Below are positions 1 to 7,771 of a stretch of 33,199 nt of DNA, one piece after another. Position 1 is the stretch's first letter. Each line of letters starts with the position of its first letter. The notes under the pieces are model-generated. The model worked only from the letters and a program-made list of their open reading frames with translations, was not told where the DNA came from and did not search any database. Both the position numbers and the translations under genes were made by a program. This DNA comes from Collinsella aerofaciens (GTDB lineage Bacteria > Actinomycetota > Coriobacteriia > Coriobacteriales > Coriobacteriaceae), in contig NZ_JAHONA010000024.1 of assembly GCF_019131995.1 (NCBI RefSeq), positions 1 to 33,199 on the forward strand, given 5' to 3'.

Positions 1-93
1 CATCCTCTGGACCGTGTCCCGCTCGTGCCTCGTGAGCCTTCCGTAGGCCCTCGGGACCGCCCTCGCGGAGCCCCTATTCTTCTTTCCGGACAT
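1..93 (-). CDS. IS30-like transposase, N-terminal fragment (cut by window edge)
   Basis: The minus strand has an ATG at 93-91 and stays open to the window edge, giving 31 residues. It begins MSGKKNRGSARAV and runs through YGRLTRHERDTVQRM. A GGAGGA Shine-Dalgarno-like sequence lies just upstream of this ATG. The segment LTRHERDTVQRM resembles the first helix of the helix-turn-helix that opens IS30-family transposases, where a phrase of the type LT..ER..I..ML is usual. The basic, Gly/Ser/Arg-rich leader also fits a DNA-binding protein. The catalytic DDE domain would lie outside the window, so the family call is tentative. The gene points away from metK, so the insertion-sequence end should lie between 94 and about 250, where a 40-bp palindrome is found. 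Confidence 0.5.
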   Translation of the reverse strand, partial: MSGKKNRGSARAVPRAYGRLTRHERDTVQRM

Positions 94-144
94 GCCGTCC
101 TCCGATCTCCCGGGGCCGGCCGGTCCGGCCCTCAGGGTATCGGG

Positions 145-184
145 TTCCCACATTCATCCGCACATGTGCGGATGAATGTGGGAA
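145..184. repeat. 40-bp perfect palindrome
   Basis: Bases 145-164 are the exact reverse complement of 165-184, with no spacer. The centre reads CGCACATGTGCG. A partial copy of one arm (CGGATGAAG) follows at about 190-198. The palindrome lies between the putative IS30-type transposase start and metK. It could be the element end, a palindromic IS30-type target, or an operator. Confidence 0.85.
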
Positions 185-293
185 GTGTTCGGATGAAGTT
201 GATAATCAAGGTTTAAGTCTGTCCCCAATGAGTAGGTGCGGAAAGGGTGTGAATGTTTGATTTACGCGCTATGATGTGCCCTTGCATAGAGAG

Positions 294-320
294 CCCGGCG
301 GAATGGTAACGGTCGCCGGG
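294..320 (+). other. Short hairpin in metK leader
   Basis: CCCGGCG (294-300) can pair with CGCCGGG (314-320) around a 13-base loop. It ends 23 bases before the metK ATG and just before its Shine-Dalgarno sequence. No SAM-riboswitch core was recognised around it. Its role is unknown and it may be incidental in GC-rich DNA. Confidence 0.35.
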
Positions 321-343
321 ACACGTTTTTGAAAGGGGCTATC

Positions 344-1624
344 ATGCCAGAAGAACTTCGTTCCATCCCACCCCAACACGGGTCCTTTGTATTTACGTCG
401 GAGTCGGTGACCGAAGGCCATCCCGATAAGATCGCTGACCAGATCAGCGACGCCGTCCTCGACGCAATCCTCGCCAAAGAAATAGAGCTGCAGGAGCAGG
501 GCTACATCGCGCCCAACGGCGTGCCCGCTAACGTCGAGAACGTCCGCTGCGCCTGCGAGACCCTCGTGACCACCGGCACCGTCATCGTCGCCGGCGAGAT
601 CCGCACCCAGGCCTACGTAGACGTGCAGGAGATCGCCCGTGGCGTTATCCGCCGCATTGGCTACAACCGCGCCAAGTTCGGTTTTGACTGCGATACCTGC
701 GGCGTTATGAGCCTCATCCACGAGCAGTCGCCCGATATCGCCCAGGGCGTCGACGAGTCCTTCGAGACCCAGACCGGCGCTACTACCGACCCGATCGACC
801 TGATCGGCGCCGGCGACCAGGGCATGATGTTCGGTTATGCCTCCAACGAGACCAAGACCCTCATGCCCATGCCACACTACCTTGCCAGCCGCCTGGCCGA
901 GCGCCTGGCTGCCGTACGTCATGATGGCACCCTGCCCTATCTGCGTCCCGACGGCAAGACCCAGGTCACCGTGCGCTACGAGGACGGTAAGCCCGTCGAG
1001 GTCACGACCATCGTCATCTCCACGCAGCACGCCGCCGAGATCGAGGACATGGGCAAGATCAAGGACGACCTCATCGAGCATGTCATCGCTCCCGTCATGG
1101 CTGCCGAGAACATGCCGTGGAACAACGCGGACATCTATGTGAACCCCACCGGCCGCTTTGTCGTGGGCGGCCCCATGGGTGACGCGGGCCTGACCGGCCG
1201 CAAGATCATCGTCGACACCTATGGCGGCTACGGCCGTCACGGCGGCGGCGCCTTTAGCGGCAAGGACTGCACCAAGGTCGACCGCTCCGCCGCATACGCC
1301 GCTCGTTGGGTCGCCAAGAACGTCGTCGCCGCCGGCCTGGCCGACCGCTGCGAAGTCGAGCTGGCCTACGCCATCGGCGTGTCCAAGCCGCTTTCAATCA
1401 TGGTCGACACCTTTGGCACCGCACATGTTGCCGAGGACAAGATCGTCGAGGCCGTGGAGAAGACCTTCGACCTGCGCCCGGGCGCAATCATCCGCGACCT
1501 AGACCTGCGTCGCCCCATCTACGAAAAGACGGCAGCCTACGGTCACTTCGGCCGAGAAGACGCCGACTTCACCTGGGAGAAGACCGACCGTGTCGAAGAA
1601 CTCAAAGCAGCCTGCGGACTGTAA
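344..1624 (+). CDS. metK: S-adenosylmethionine synthase
   Basis: This 426-residue enzyme makes S-adenosylmethionine from methionine and ATP in the cytoplasm, releasing phosphate and pyrophosphate. SAM supplies methyl groups for, among others, the corrin-ring methyltransferases further along this window. The family landmarks are all visible. [10 protein letters not shown] lies near residues 24-33 with the ATP-contacting His26. The first signature [11 protein letters not shown] starts at 155. The glycine-rich second signature GGGAFSGKD covers 300-308. The residue after that motif is Cys309 where most homologues have Pro. The protein is somewhat longer than the common 385-400 residues, with an insertion around residues 46-66. 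The ATG at 344 is chosen because GAAAGGGG (331-338) sits 5 bases upstream. A TTG at 329 in the same frame would put this Shine-Dalgarno sequence inside the gene. A strong terminator follows, so metK is probably monocistronic. Confidence 0.97.
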   Translation: MPEELRSIPPQHGSFVFTSESVTEGHPDKIADQISDAVLDAILAKEIELQEQGYIAPNGVPANVENVRCACETLVTTGTVIVAGEIRTQAYVDVQEIARGVIRRIGYNRAKFGFDCDTCGVMSLIHEQSPDIAQGVDESFETQTGATTDPIDLIGAGDQGMMFGYASNETKTLMPMPHYLASRLAERLAAVRHDGTLPYLRPDGKTQVTVRYEDGKPVEVTTIVISTQHAAEIEDMGKIKDDLIEHVIAPVMAAENMPWNNADIYVNPTGRFVVGGPMGDAGLTGRKIIVDTYGGYGRHGGGAFSGKDCTKVDRSAAYAARWVAKNVVAAGLADRCEVELAYAIGVSKPLSIMVDTFGTAHVAEDKIVEAVEKTFDLRPGAIIRDLDLRRPIYEKTAAYGHFGREDADFTWEKTDRVEELKAACGL

Positions 1625-1661
1625 TTGGGAACCACCAAGGTCACAACTCGCACGCGCTTTC

Positions 1662-1697
1662 AAAAGAAGTACCGCCCCCAAGCGGTACTTCTTTTTT
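1662..1697 (+). terminator. Rho-independent terminator after metK
   Basis: A perfect 14-bp stem (1662-1675 with 1682-1695) closes a six-base loop and ends in a run of T. It sits 37 bases after the metK stop. The A/T symmetry of the stem ends could also support termination from the opposite direction. Confidence 0.92.
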
Positions 1698-1791
1698 ATT
1701 AATTCGGTAGTGAAGATGTTTCGATATGAGCCCACGCTGCGTCCCCAGCTAATAAATTTTGCCATCTACCAACTCCAACCATGTATCCTTA

Positions 1792-1913
1792 GTCCCGAGG
1801 TGCGGGGCATAAGGTCGATCGCGAGTTCCGCACGAGCCGGAGAGCACTTAATGTGCTCTCCGTGCGAGTCAGGACTGTCCGAGCAGGCGACCTTATGCCC
1901 CGCACCTCGGGAC
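1792..1913 (+). repeat. 122-base structured element with perfect 26-bp ends, upstream of sdaA
   Basis: Bases 1792-1817 are exactly complementary to 1888-1913. Inside is a second hairpin, GGAGAGCAC (1839-1847) with GTGCTCTCC (1853-1861) around TTAAT, extended by CGCAC (1829-1833) with GTGCG (1862-1866). The element ends 14 bases before the sdaA Shine-Dalgarno sequence. The 1698-1791 stretch before it is AT-richer and may hold the sdaA promoter (TTGCCA at 1759, TATCCT at 1784, but a 19-base spacer). If so, the transcript would start almost exactly at the element. It has no T-run after the right arm, so it is not a simple terminator. It could be a regulatory leader or a miniature repeat element. 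Confidence 0.8.
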
Positions 1914-1938
1914 GACGGGATAGATTAAAGGAGCAGCC

Positions 1939-3546
1939 ATGGCAGGCAAGCCGCAAACACTAGCTACGACCTCGGCATTCGAGATCTTGGGCCCCGTCAT
2001 GGTCGGCCCCAGCTCATCGCACACCGCCGGCGCCCTGCGCTGCGCCCAAGTTGCCGCCAGCCTGCTGGAAGGCCGCATCACCAAAGTCACCTTTGGCCTG
2101 TGGAACTCCTTCGCCCACACCTACCGCGGCCACGGCACCGACCGTGCGCTCGTCGCGGGCATCCTGGGCCTCGACACCGATGACGAGAACATCAAGCAGG
2201 CCTTCGACCTCGCACGCGAGCAGGGCCTCGAATATCACTTTGACATCAAGGGCGACGACGCCTCCATCCACCCCAACACCGTCGACATCGACATGGTCGA
2301 CGACACGGGCGCCACGGCACAGGTCCGCGGTGAGAGCCTGGGCGGCGGCAAGATGCGCATCAGCCGCATTAACGGCGTCGGCGTCGACATCTCGGGCATG
2401 TACTCCACACTCTTCGTGGCGCACTACGACGTCCCCGGCGTGCTCGCCGCGCTCACCAACCTGCTCGCCTACGCACACGTGAACATCGCCTTCTGCCGCA
2501 CCTACCGCACCGAAGTGGGCGGCCAGGCCTACTCCGTCTTTGAGACCGACGGCGCGCCCGACGACACCGTTATCCCCATGCTACGCAAACTCGACAATGT
2601 CGATTACGCGACCTTTATCGAGCTCCCCGGTTCTGCCTCGTCGCTCTCCCCCGGTGTCTCGGCAAAGGAGATCTTCGACGACGGCGAGCAGCTGCTCGAT
2701 GCGTGCGCCGAGCTCGGCCTGAATATCGGCGCCGTTATGGCCGTGCGCGAGGCGCGTCTGACCGGCGAGACCCACGCCGTCGCCGCCATGCGCCGCGTGC
2801 TCGACGTCATGCGCGAGGAGACCACGACCCCCATCGTCAATCCGCAGCGATCGCTCGGCGGGCTTATCGGCGGCGAGGCTAAACTCGTCGATGCCACCGG
2901 CCGCAACGATTTGAGCACGAGCCTGATGGGCACTGTTCAAACCGACGCCGTGGCCCGCGCGATGGCCGTGCTCGAGCGCTCCGCCACGATGGGAGTGATC
3001 GTCGCCGCCCCCACGGCAGGCTCCGCGGGTGTTGTGCCCGGCTGCGTGCTGGCGCTCGCCGATCACCTTCAGCTCGACGACGAGCAGGTCATGGACGCGC
3101 TCTACTGCGCAGCCGCCATCGGCCTCAACCTCACCACAAGCGCCTGCGTCGCCGGCGCCGAGGGCGGCTGCCAAGCCGAGGTCGGAAGCGCCGCCGCCAT
3201 GGCCGCCGCCGCACTGGTCCAGATGATGGATGGCACGCCCGAGCAAGCGCTCGATGCCAGCTCCATCGCGCTGAGCAACCTGTTGGGCCTCGTTTGCGAC
3301 CCTGTCGGCGGCCTTGTCGAGGTGCCCTGCCAAAACCGCAACGCCATAGGCGTGGCCGCGGCCTTTAGCTCGGCGCAACTCGCCCTCGCCGGCATCAAGA
3401 GCCTGGTGCCGTTTGACCAGATGGCACACGTCATGCTCTCGGTGGGCCACGCCCTGCCGGCCACGTTGCGCGAGACGGCCAAGGGCGGCATCGCGCAGGC
3501 TCCGGCCGCACTTTCGGCCTGTGCAAAATGCGGCGTGTGCGGATAA
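1939..3546 (+). CDS. sdaA: L-serine dehydratase (L-serine ammonia-lyase), iron-sulfur, fused single chain
   Basis: This 535-residue protein converts L-serine to pyruvate and ammonia using an oxygen-sensitive 4Fe-4S cluster. The beta domain comes first (about 10-150, with GPSSSHTAG at 23-31). An ACT-like segment follows (about 155-230, HYDVPGVLAALTNLL), then the catalytic alpha domain (about 240-525). The cluster ligands can be read from spacing: Cys411, Cys453 (LVCDPVGG) and Cys464 (VPCQNRNAIG). Their 42 and 11 residue intervals match the type 2 enzyme of Legionella. The chain ends CAKCGVCG, so its penultimate residue is Cys534. In type 2 enzymes that tail cysteine folds back onto the cluster. 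AAAGGAG at 1927-1933 sets the ATG start. The gene stands alone, preceded by a large structured element and followed by a terminator. It fits amino-acid fermentation in an anaerobe. Confidence 0.95.
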   Translation: MAGKPQTLATTSAFEILGPVMVGPSSSHTAGALRCAQVAASLLEGRITKVTFGLWNSFAHTYRGHGTDRALVAGILGLDTDDENIKQAFDLAREQGLEYHFDIKGDDASIHPNTVDIDMVDDTGATAQVRGESLGGGKMRISRINGVGVDISGMYSTLFVAHYDVPGVLAALTNLLAYAHVNIAFCRTYRTEVGGQAYSVFETDGAPDDTVIPMLRKLDNVDYATFIELPGSASSLSPGVSAKEIFDDGEQLLDACAELGLNIGAVMAVREARLTGETHAVAAMRRVLDVMREETTTPIVNPQRSLGGLIGGEAKLVDATGRNDLSTSLMGTVQTDAVARAMAVLERSATMGVIVAAPTAGSAGVVPGCVLALADHLQLDDEQVMDALYCAAAIGLNLTTSACVAGAEGGCQAEVGSAAAMAAAALVQMMDGTPEQALDASSIALSNLLGLVCDPVGGLVEVPCQNRNAIGVAAAFSSAQLALAGIKSLVPFDQMAHVMLSVGHALPATLRETAKGGIAQAPAALSACAKCGVCG

Positions 3547-3562
3547 CGGCAAAGTATGACTC

Positions 3563-3591
3563 AAAGGTGGGACAAATGTCCCACCTCTTTT
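3563..3591 (+). terminator. Terminator after L-serine dehydratase gene
   Basis: AGGTGGGAC (3565-3573) pairs with GTCCCACCT (3578-3586) around AAAT. CTTTT follows on the plus strand and AAA precedes it. It lies 17 bases after the stop codon. Confidence 0.8.
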
Positions 3592-3632
3592 GAATGCCAC
3601 CGTTTCCGTACCACAAACAGCAGGGCAATCGC

Positions 3633-3638
3633 TATAAT
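3633..3638 (+). promoter_or_regulatory. Likely -10 element for the L,D-transpeptidase gene
   Basis: A consensus TATAAT sits 57 bases before the chosen start codon, downstream of the previous terminator. No good -35 hexamer is found 16-18 bases upstream, so the promoter is only partly supported. Confidence 0.45.
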
Positions 3639-3695
3639 GCAAGCCCAGTAAAAACACGATGAGCCATAAGGCGAAATTCGAAGGATATGCATACG

Positions 3696-5429
3696 ATGTC
3701 GCAAAACGATCGAACTCAACTGATTCCCGATCCGCAGCAGCCGAGCAGGCACACCGGCGGCGTTCAGTCACCGCGTCCTATCGCGCCGAGCCACGGTCAG
3801 CAGCGTGGTGCGGCAAACGCTTACCAACGCCCGAACCAACAGCGACAGCAGCGTCAACAACGTCAGCAGCGCCAGGCAAACGGCAATGCGCCCAAGCAGC
3901 CCCCCACGCACGCTCGAGGCGATCGCGGCCCCGCGCGCAAACCCGCCGGCAACAATAAGTCGGGCAAAAAAACGACGCTCTTTGTCGTCCTGGGTCTTAT
4001 CGTCATTGTCTATATCGTTGGCATCGTAGCGTTTTCGCAGCTAGCCTACCCCAACACCACCATTGCCGGCGTCGACGTCTCGTTCTCCAACGCTTCGTCT
4101 GCCGCCACCAAGGTCAACTCGGCATGGAAGCACTATAAGCTCACCGTGACAGGCGATGACTTTAGCTGGACCTATCAGCCCGAGTCCGATGAACCCATCG
4201 TCGACGGTGAAGCTGCTGCAAAAGAAATCATCAGCCACAACGAAGCCTTTATTTGGCCGGTCCGCCTTGTGGAATCCTTAAGCGGCAAGACCAAAACAAC
4301 CGCTACCTCCAACGAAGTCGATCTTGATCAAGACGTCGACCTGTCCATGCTCTCCGACACCTTTGACCAAAAGAAGTTTGAGAAGGATCTGGGCGCTGCC
4401 ATCGACGAGTTTAACGAGGGGCGTTCGGGCACGTTTGAGGCCAATAGCTCCTATGACGAGCAGGCCGGCAAGTTTACCGTCGAGAAGGCGCGCTCCAACG
4501 AAAAACTCAACCGCGAGCATGTCATTAAGTATGCCGAGCTCGAGCTTGCCTCGCTGGCCGAGACCGTAGATCTTTCCAAGCTCGGCAACGATGCCTATGA
4601 GCCGCTCAATGGAACGCTGACCGATGATCAGATTCAGGCCGCATGCGATGCCGCCAACAACTTCCTGGGCGTCAACGTGACCCTCAAGCTCAACGGCGAG
4701 GATGCCGGCAAGGTTGATGGCGGCTCCGTATTGCAGTGGATCAGCTTTGCCGATCCGGCCAACCCCACGCTCGATACGTCGCAGATCAGCAGCTGGGCAG
4801 CCGAGCTCGCCAACGGCTTTAATACCGTGGGCTCCACTCGCTGGTGGACGCGCGCCGATGGCAAGCAGTGTGCCGTCGAAGGCGGTGACTTTGGTTGGTC
4901 CATCGACAGCAGCTCGCTCGCCAAGCAGGTCGAGGACGCCATTAACAACAAGCAGACCGGCGAAATCGAGATCAAGTACTCCCAGAAGGCCGACACCTTT
5001 ACCGCAAAGGGAGAGCCCGACTGGAAGGCGTATATCGACGTCGATCTGTCCGAGCAGCACGCGCGCTACTATGACGAGAACGGTAATATCGTTTGGGAGG
5101 CCAACTTTATTTCTGGCAAGCCGGGAGAGGACGCCACCCCCGAGGGCGTATGGCAGATCAACAGCAACAATGGCGCCAGCAAGCTTATCGGTGCCAAGGA
5201 CCCCGAGACCGGCAAGCCCAAATACGAGAGCCCGGTCAGCTATTGGATGCCGTTCGAGGGCAATATGGTCGGATTCCACGACGCCACCTGGCAAAACGAC
5301 AAGAGCTTCGATAATGCCGAGTCGTACAAGTGGTGCGGCAGCCACGGTTGCATCAATCTGCGCCTGGCCGACGCCAAGGCACTGCACGATTGCATAAAAG
5401 TCGGCCTGTGCGTGGTTGTCCACTCATAG
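3696..5429 (+). CDS. L,D-transpeptidase with peptidoglycan-binding-like ectodomain
   Basis: This membrane-anchored cell-wall enzyme (577 residues) is expected to make 3-3 peptide cross-links or otherwise act on peptidoglycan stems outside the cell. It has a cytoplasmic Gln/Arg-rich low-complexity tail (residues 1-90, with QRQQRQQRQQRQ near 49-60). One membrane helix follows (about 93-115), then a long ectodomain resembling the PG-binding module found in front of YkuD domains. The C-terminal YkuD domain starts near 445 and carries the catalytic motif SHGCINLR with His550 and Cys552. An upstream His528 (GFHDATW) is also conserved in the family. Type II topology is inferred. The start at 3696 is preferred because AAGGA (3681-3685) is 10 bases away. 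The in-frame ATG at 3687 would leave almost no spacing. It appears to be a single-gene unit. Confidence 0.93.
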   Translation: MSQNDRTQLIPDPQQPSRHTGGVQSPRPIAPSHGQQRGAANAYQRPNQQRQQRQQRQQRQANGNAPKQPPTHARGDRGPARKPAGNNKSGKKTTLFVVLGLIVIVYIVGIVAFSQLAYPNTTIAGVDVSFSNASSAATKVNSAWKHYKLTVTGDDFSWTYQPESDEPIVDGEAAAKEIISHNEAFIWPVRLVESLSGKTKTTATSNEVDLDQDVDLSMLSDTFDQKKFEKDLGAAIDEFNEGRSGTFEANSSYDEQAGKFTVEKARSNEKLNREHVIKYAELELASLAETVDLSKLGNDAYEPLNGTLTDDQIQAACDAANNFLGVNVTLKLNGEDAGKVDGGSVLQWISFADPANPTLDTSQISSWAAELANGFNTVGSTRWWTRADGKQCAVEGGDFGWSIDSSSLAKQVEDAINNKQTGEIEIKYSQKADTFTAKGEPDWKAYIDVDLSEQHARYYDENGNIVWEANFISGKPGEDATPEGVWQINSNNGASKLIGAKDPETGKPKYESPVSYWMPFEGNMVGFHDATWQNDKSFDNAESYKWCGSHGCINLRLADAKALHDCIKVGLCVVVHS

Positions 5430-5498
5430 CACAACGCGCGCATTCCTACAACGTGGAACCGCTGCGACCAATCTAACAGTTCCGAAAGAAACCGTTCC

Positions 5499-5526
5499 AT
5501 GCGCCCACCCCAACCGGTGGGCGCAT
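5499..5526 (+). terminator. Hairpin, possible terminator between L,D-transpeptidase and macA-like gene
   Basis: ATGCGCCCACC (5499-5509) pairs perfectly with GGTGGGCGCAT (5516-5526). The bases after it are only moderately T-rich, so termination may be weak. It could also stabilise the leader of the next gene. Confidence 0.5.
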
Positions 5527-5561
5527 ATACTTATCAAGGTTCTTTCTATAAAGGAGACGCT

Positions 5562-6998
5562 ATGCCGAATGTCCCCACGATCACCCCGGGCCCAGATGAT
5601 ACCGAGAACACGCCCGAAGGTGCCACCGAAACGATTCCTCTGATTACAAACGTACATGCCGACAAGCAGAGCGGACGCACGAACGATACGGCCGAGATTT
5701 CCGATGAAGAGGCATATGCCAAGCTCAAGGCAAAGCGTGCCGAACGTCGACGCAAAAAGCTGATTCGTCGCGGTGTTGCCGCCGGCGTCATAGGTGCCAT
5801 CGCGCTCATTTCCATTGTCGCAACCCTGGTTATCAATGCGCAGCCACAGGGCGCTAGCGATCCTGTGACCGACATGGCGACCGAGGGCACGTTTACCACA
5901 ACGGTCGAGGCGAAAGGCCAGCTCAAACCCATTTCGTCCTCAGTGGTCTCCCCTTCTGTCGACGGAACGGTCGATTCAATCAACGTGCAGGCAGGCCAAT
6001 CCGTCAACGAGGGCGACGTGCTTATGACCATTAAAAACGACGAGCTCGATCGCAACGTTGCCGAGGCGCAGCGTGCAGTTGCAGCCGCTCAAGAAGACCT
6101 CGCCAACGCACAGAAAGCCGCAGCCGCTGCGCAGGCCACCCCAACGACGGACGATGATGGAGCTTCCGCAGCAGCTGGCATCACCGCCGCATCAGCGGAC
6201 ACAAACGCCGTATCGGCCGCACAGCGCAGCCTCGCATCGGCCCAGGCAAACCTCGATCAGGCGAACGCCAAGGCAGCCAGCCGTACGGTCACGGCCCCGA
6301 GCTCGGGTAGCATCGTGGAGCTCAACGCCAAGGTGGGCGCCACGGTAACAGGCGGCATGATCATGGGCGAAAGCGATACGAGCGGCGGCAAGCAGTGCAT
6401 GCAAATCGCCGACCTATCCAAGATGAAGGTGACCGTGCAGGTAGGCGAAAAGGACATCGCCAAGATCGCCGTTGGGCAGAGCGCCAACGTCACGTATCCT
6501 GCGTTTCCCGATATCGTGAGCCAGGGCACCGTCACGGCTATCGCATCGGTGGCAAACTCCGACGCCGCCAACGGTGGCGGCGGCAGCGTAACCTTTAACG
6601 TCGACATCCTCATCGAGGCGCCCGACGCGCGCCTGAAGCCGGGCATGACGGCCGAGGTATCGGTGGTGACCGAGCAGCTCGACGACGTGGTGATGGTGCC
6701 GACGATGGCGCTCATGACCGAAGACGGCGAACATTATTACGTCAACGTGGCGACCGATGACGAGGGCAAGCAAACCCGTCGCGTGAAGGTGACTGTCGTG
6801 ACGCAAAACGACAACGAAGCCGTAGTCGGCAAGACACAGGTCAAGTGCGACGACCAGGGCAACGAGATCAACCCCAACGTGCCGGTTACCAAGCTGCGCG
6901 ATGGCGACACCCTCGTCATGGACACCGGAGCGGACGCAACGGCTGACGGCGGCTACGGCGCGGATTCGGGCAGTATGTCTGCCGACGAGGGCATGTAA
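5562..6998 (+). CDS. Efflux periplasmic-adaptor-type protein (HlyD/MacA family)
   Basis: This 478-residue protein is predicted to link or assist a MacB-type ABC exporter encoded just downstream. It has a charged cytoplasmic N-terminus (1-70), one membrane helix (about 72-93) and an extracytoplasmic part. The lipoyl-like half motif SPSVDGTVDSINVQAGQSV is followed by an Ala/Gln-rich coiled-coil hairpin (about 165-255). The returning lipoyl half (TVTAPSSGSIVELNAKVGA), a beta-barrel domain and an acidic Gly-rich tail complete it. In Gram-positive relatives such adaptors work without an outer membrane partner. AAGGAG at 5551-5556 fixes the ATG at 5562 rather than an upstream in-frame ATG at 5499. 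The stop overlaps the next start by one base (TAATG), so the three genes form an operon. The substrate cannot be read from sequence. Confidence 0.9.
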   Translation: MPNVPTITPGPDDTENTPEGATETIPLITNVHADKQSGRTNDTAEISDEEAYAKLKAKRAERRRKKLIRRGVAAGVIGAIALISIVATLVINAQPQGASDPVTDMATEGTFTTTVEAKGQLKPISSSVVSPSVDGTVDSINVQAGQSVNEGDVLMTIKNDELDRNVAEAQRAVAAAQEDLANAQKAAAAAQATPTTDDDGASAAAGITAASADTNAVSAAQRSLASAQANLDQANAKAASRTVTAPSSGSIVELNAKVGATVTGGMIMGESDTSGGKQCMQIADLSKMKVTVQVGEKDIAKIAVGQSANVTYPAFPDIVSQGTVTAIASVANSDAANGGGGSVTFNVDILIEAPDARLKPGMTAEVSVVTEQLDDVVMVPTMALMTEDGEHYYVNVATDDEGKQTRRVKVTVVTQNDNEAVVGKTQVKCDDQGNEINPNVPVTKLRDGDTLVMDTGADATADGGYGADSGSMSADEGM

Positions 6999-7771
6999 TG
7001 CGTCCCGTTATCGACATCCGCAACGTGCACCGCATCTTTGAGAGCGAGGCGGGGTGCGCCCACATCCTGCACAACGTGAGCCTGGCAGTAAATCCCGGCG
7101 AATTCGTCGCTATTACCGGCCCTTCGGGCTCGGGTAAGTCAACGCTCATGAACATCCTGGGCTGCCTGGATAAACCGACGGCGGGCGACTACTACCTGCA
7201 AGGGATCAACGTGGCCGAGCTCGATGATGACGAGCTCACCGAAGTTCGCGCCCTGAGCATTGGCTTTGTCTTTCAGAGCTTCAACCTGCTGCCGCGCCTA
7301 TCGGTTATCGAAAACGTCATGCTGCCGCTGGCCTACACCAATGTGCCCCGTAGCCAGCGCGAACTGCGCGCCGTGCACGCGCTGCAGGCTGTCACGCTGC
7401 CCGTTGACCACTGGGACCACCGCATATCCGAGCTCTCGGGCGGCCAGATGCAGCGCGTCGCAATCGCACGCGCCCTCGTTAATGACCCGCCCATCATCCT
7501 GGCCGATGAGCCAACGGGAAACCTGGACTCCGCTACCGGAGCGCTTGTGATGGAGACCTTCCATAAGCTCCAGGAGCGCGGCAAAACCATCGTGCTTATC
7601 ACACACGACCCCGGCATCGCCGCTGAGGCAGACCGTGCCGTGACCATCCGCGACGGTCGCATTCACGACGGCGCGTATATTCCACATGCACCGCGGACCC
7701 TGCGCAGCGCCGTAGATAGCCTGCCCATGATTTCCGCCTCCGCCAACCCGCCGAAAGGAGTGGTGGCATGA
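6998..7771 (+). CDS. ABC transporter ATP-binding protein, MacB/LolD type
   Basis: This 257-residue cytoplasmic ATPase is expected to drive the FtsX-like permease encoded next to it. The canonical motifs are present: Walker [10 protein letters not shown] (41-49), the Q-loop in [11 protein letters not shown] (90-100), signature LSGGQ (146-150), Walker B IILADE (166-171) and the switch histidine His203 (ITHD). The phrase [14 protein letters not shown] is typical of the MacB/LolD/FtsE group. A C-terminal extension of about 30 residues after DGRIHDG has no recognised domain. The start overlaps the adaptor stop by one base, and its own stop overlaps the permease ATG (ATGA at 7768-7771), which implies translational coupling. 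Confidence 0.95.
   Translation: MRPVIDIRNVHRIFESEAGCAHILHNVSLAVNPGEFVAITGPSGSGKSTLMNILGCLDKPTAGDYYLQGINVAELDDDELTEVRALSIGFVFQSFNLLPRLSVIENVMLPLAYTNVPRSQRELRAVHALQAVTLPVDHWDHRISELSGGQMQRVAIARALVNDPPIILADEPTGNLDSATGALVMETFHKLQERGKTIVLITHDPGIAAEADRAVTIRDGRIHDGAYIPHAPRTLRSAVDSLPMISASANPPKGVVA

Noticed and set aside
185..343. SAM riboswitch upstream of metK
   Set aside because: Only one short hairpin is visible and no SAM aptamer core was recognised.
269..1240. Long open frame opposite metK
   Set aside because: Antisense shadow of a clear metK. The translation is low-complexity and no ribosome-binding site is present.
2581..3771. 396-codon minus-strand frame opposite the serine dehydratase gene
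   Set aside because: It runs through a terminator and opposite a well-conserved enzyme. The product has His/Gly/Ala bias typical of shadows.
4278..5423. 381-codon minus-strand frame opposite the L,D-transpeptidase gene
   Set aside because: Shadow frame. The plus-strand product has catalytic motifs and this one has none.
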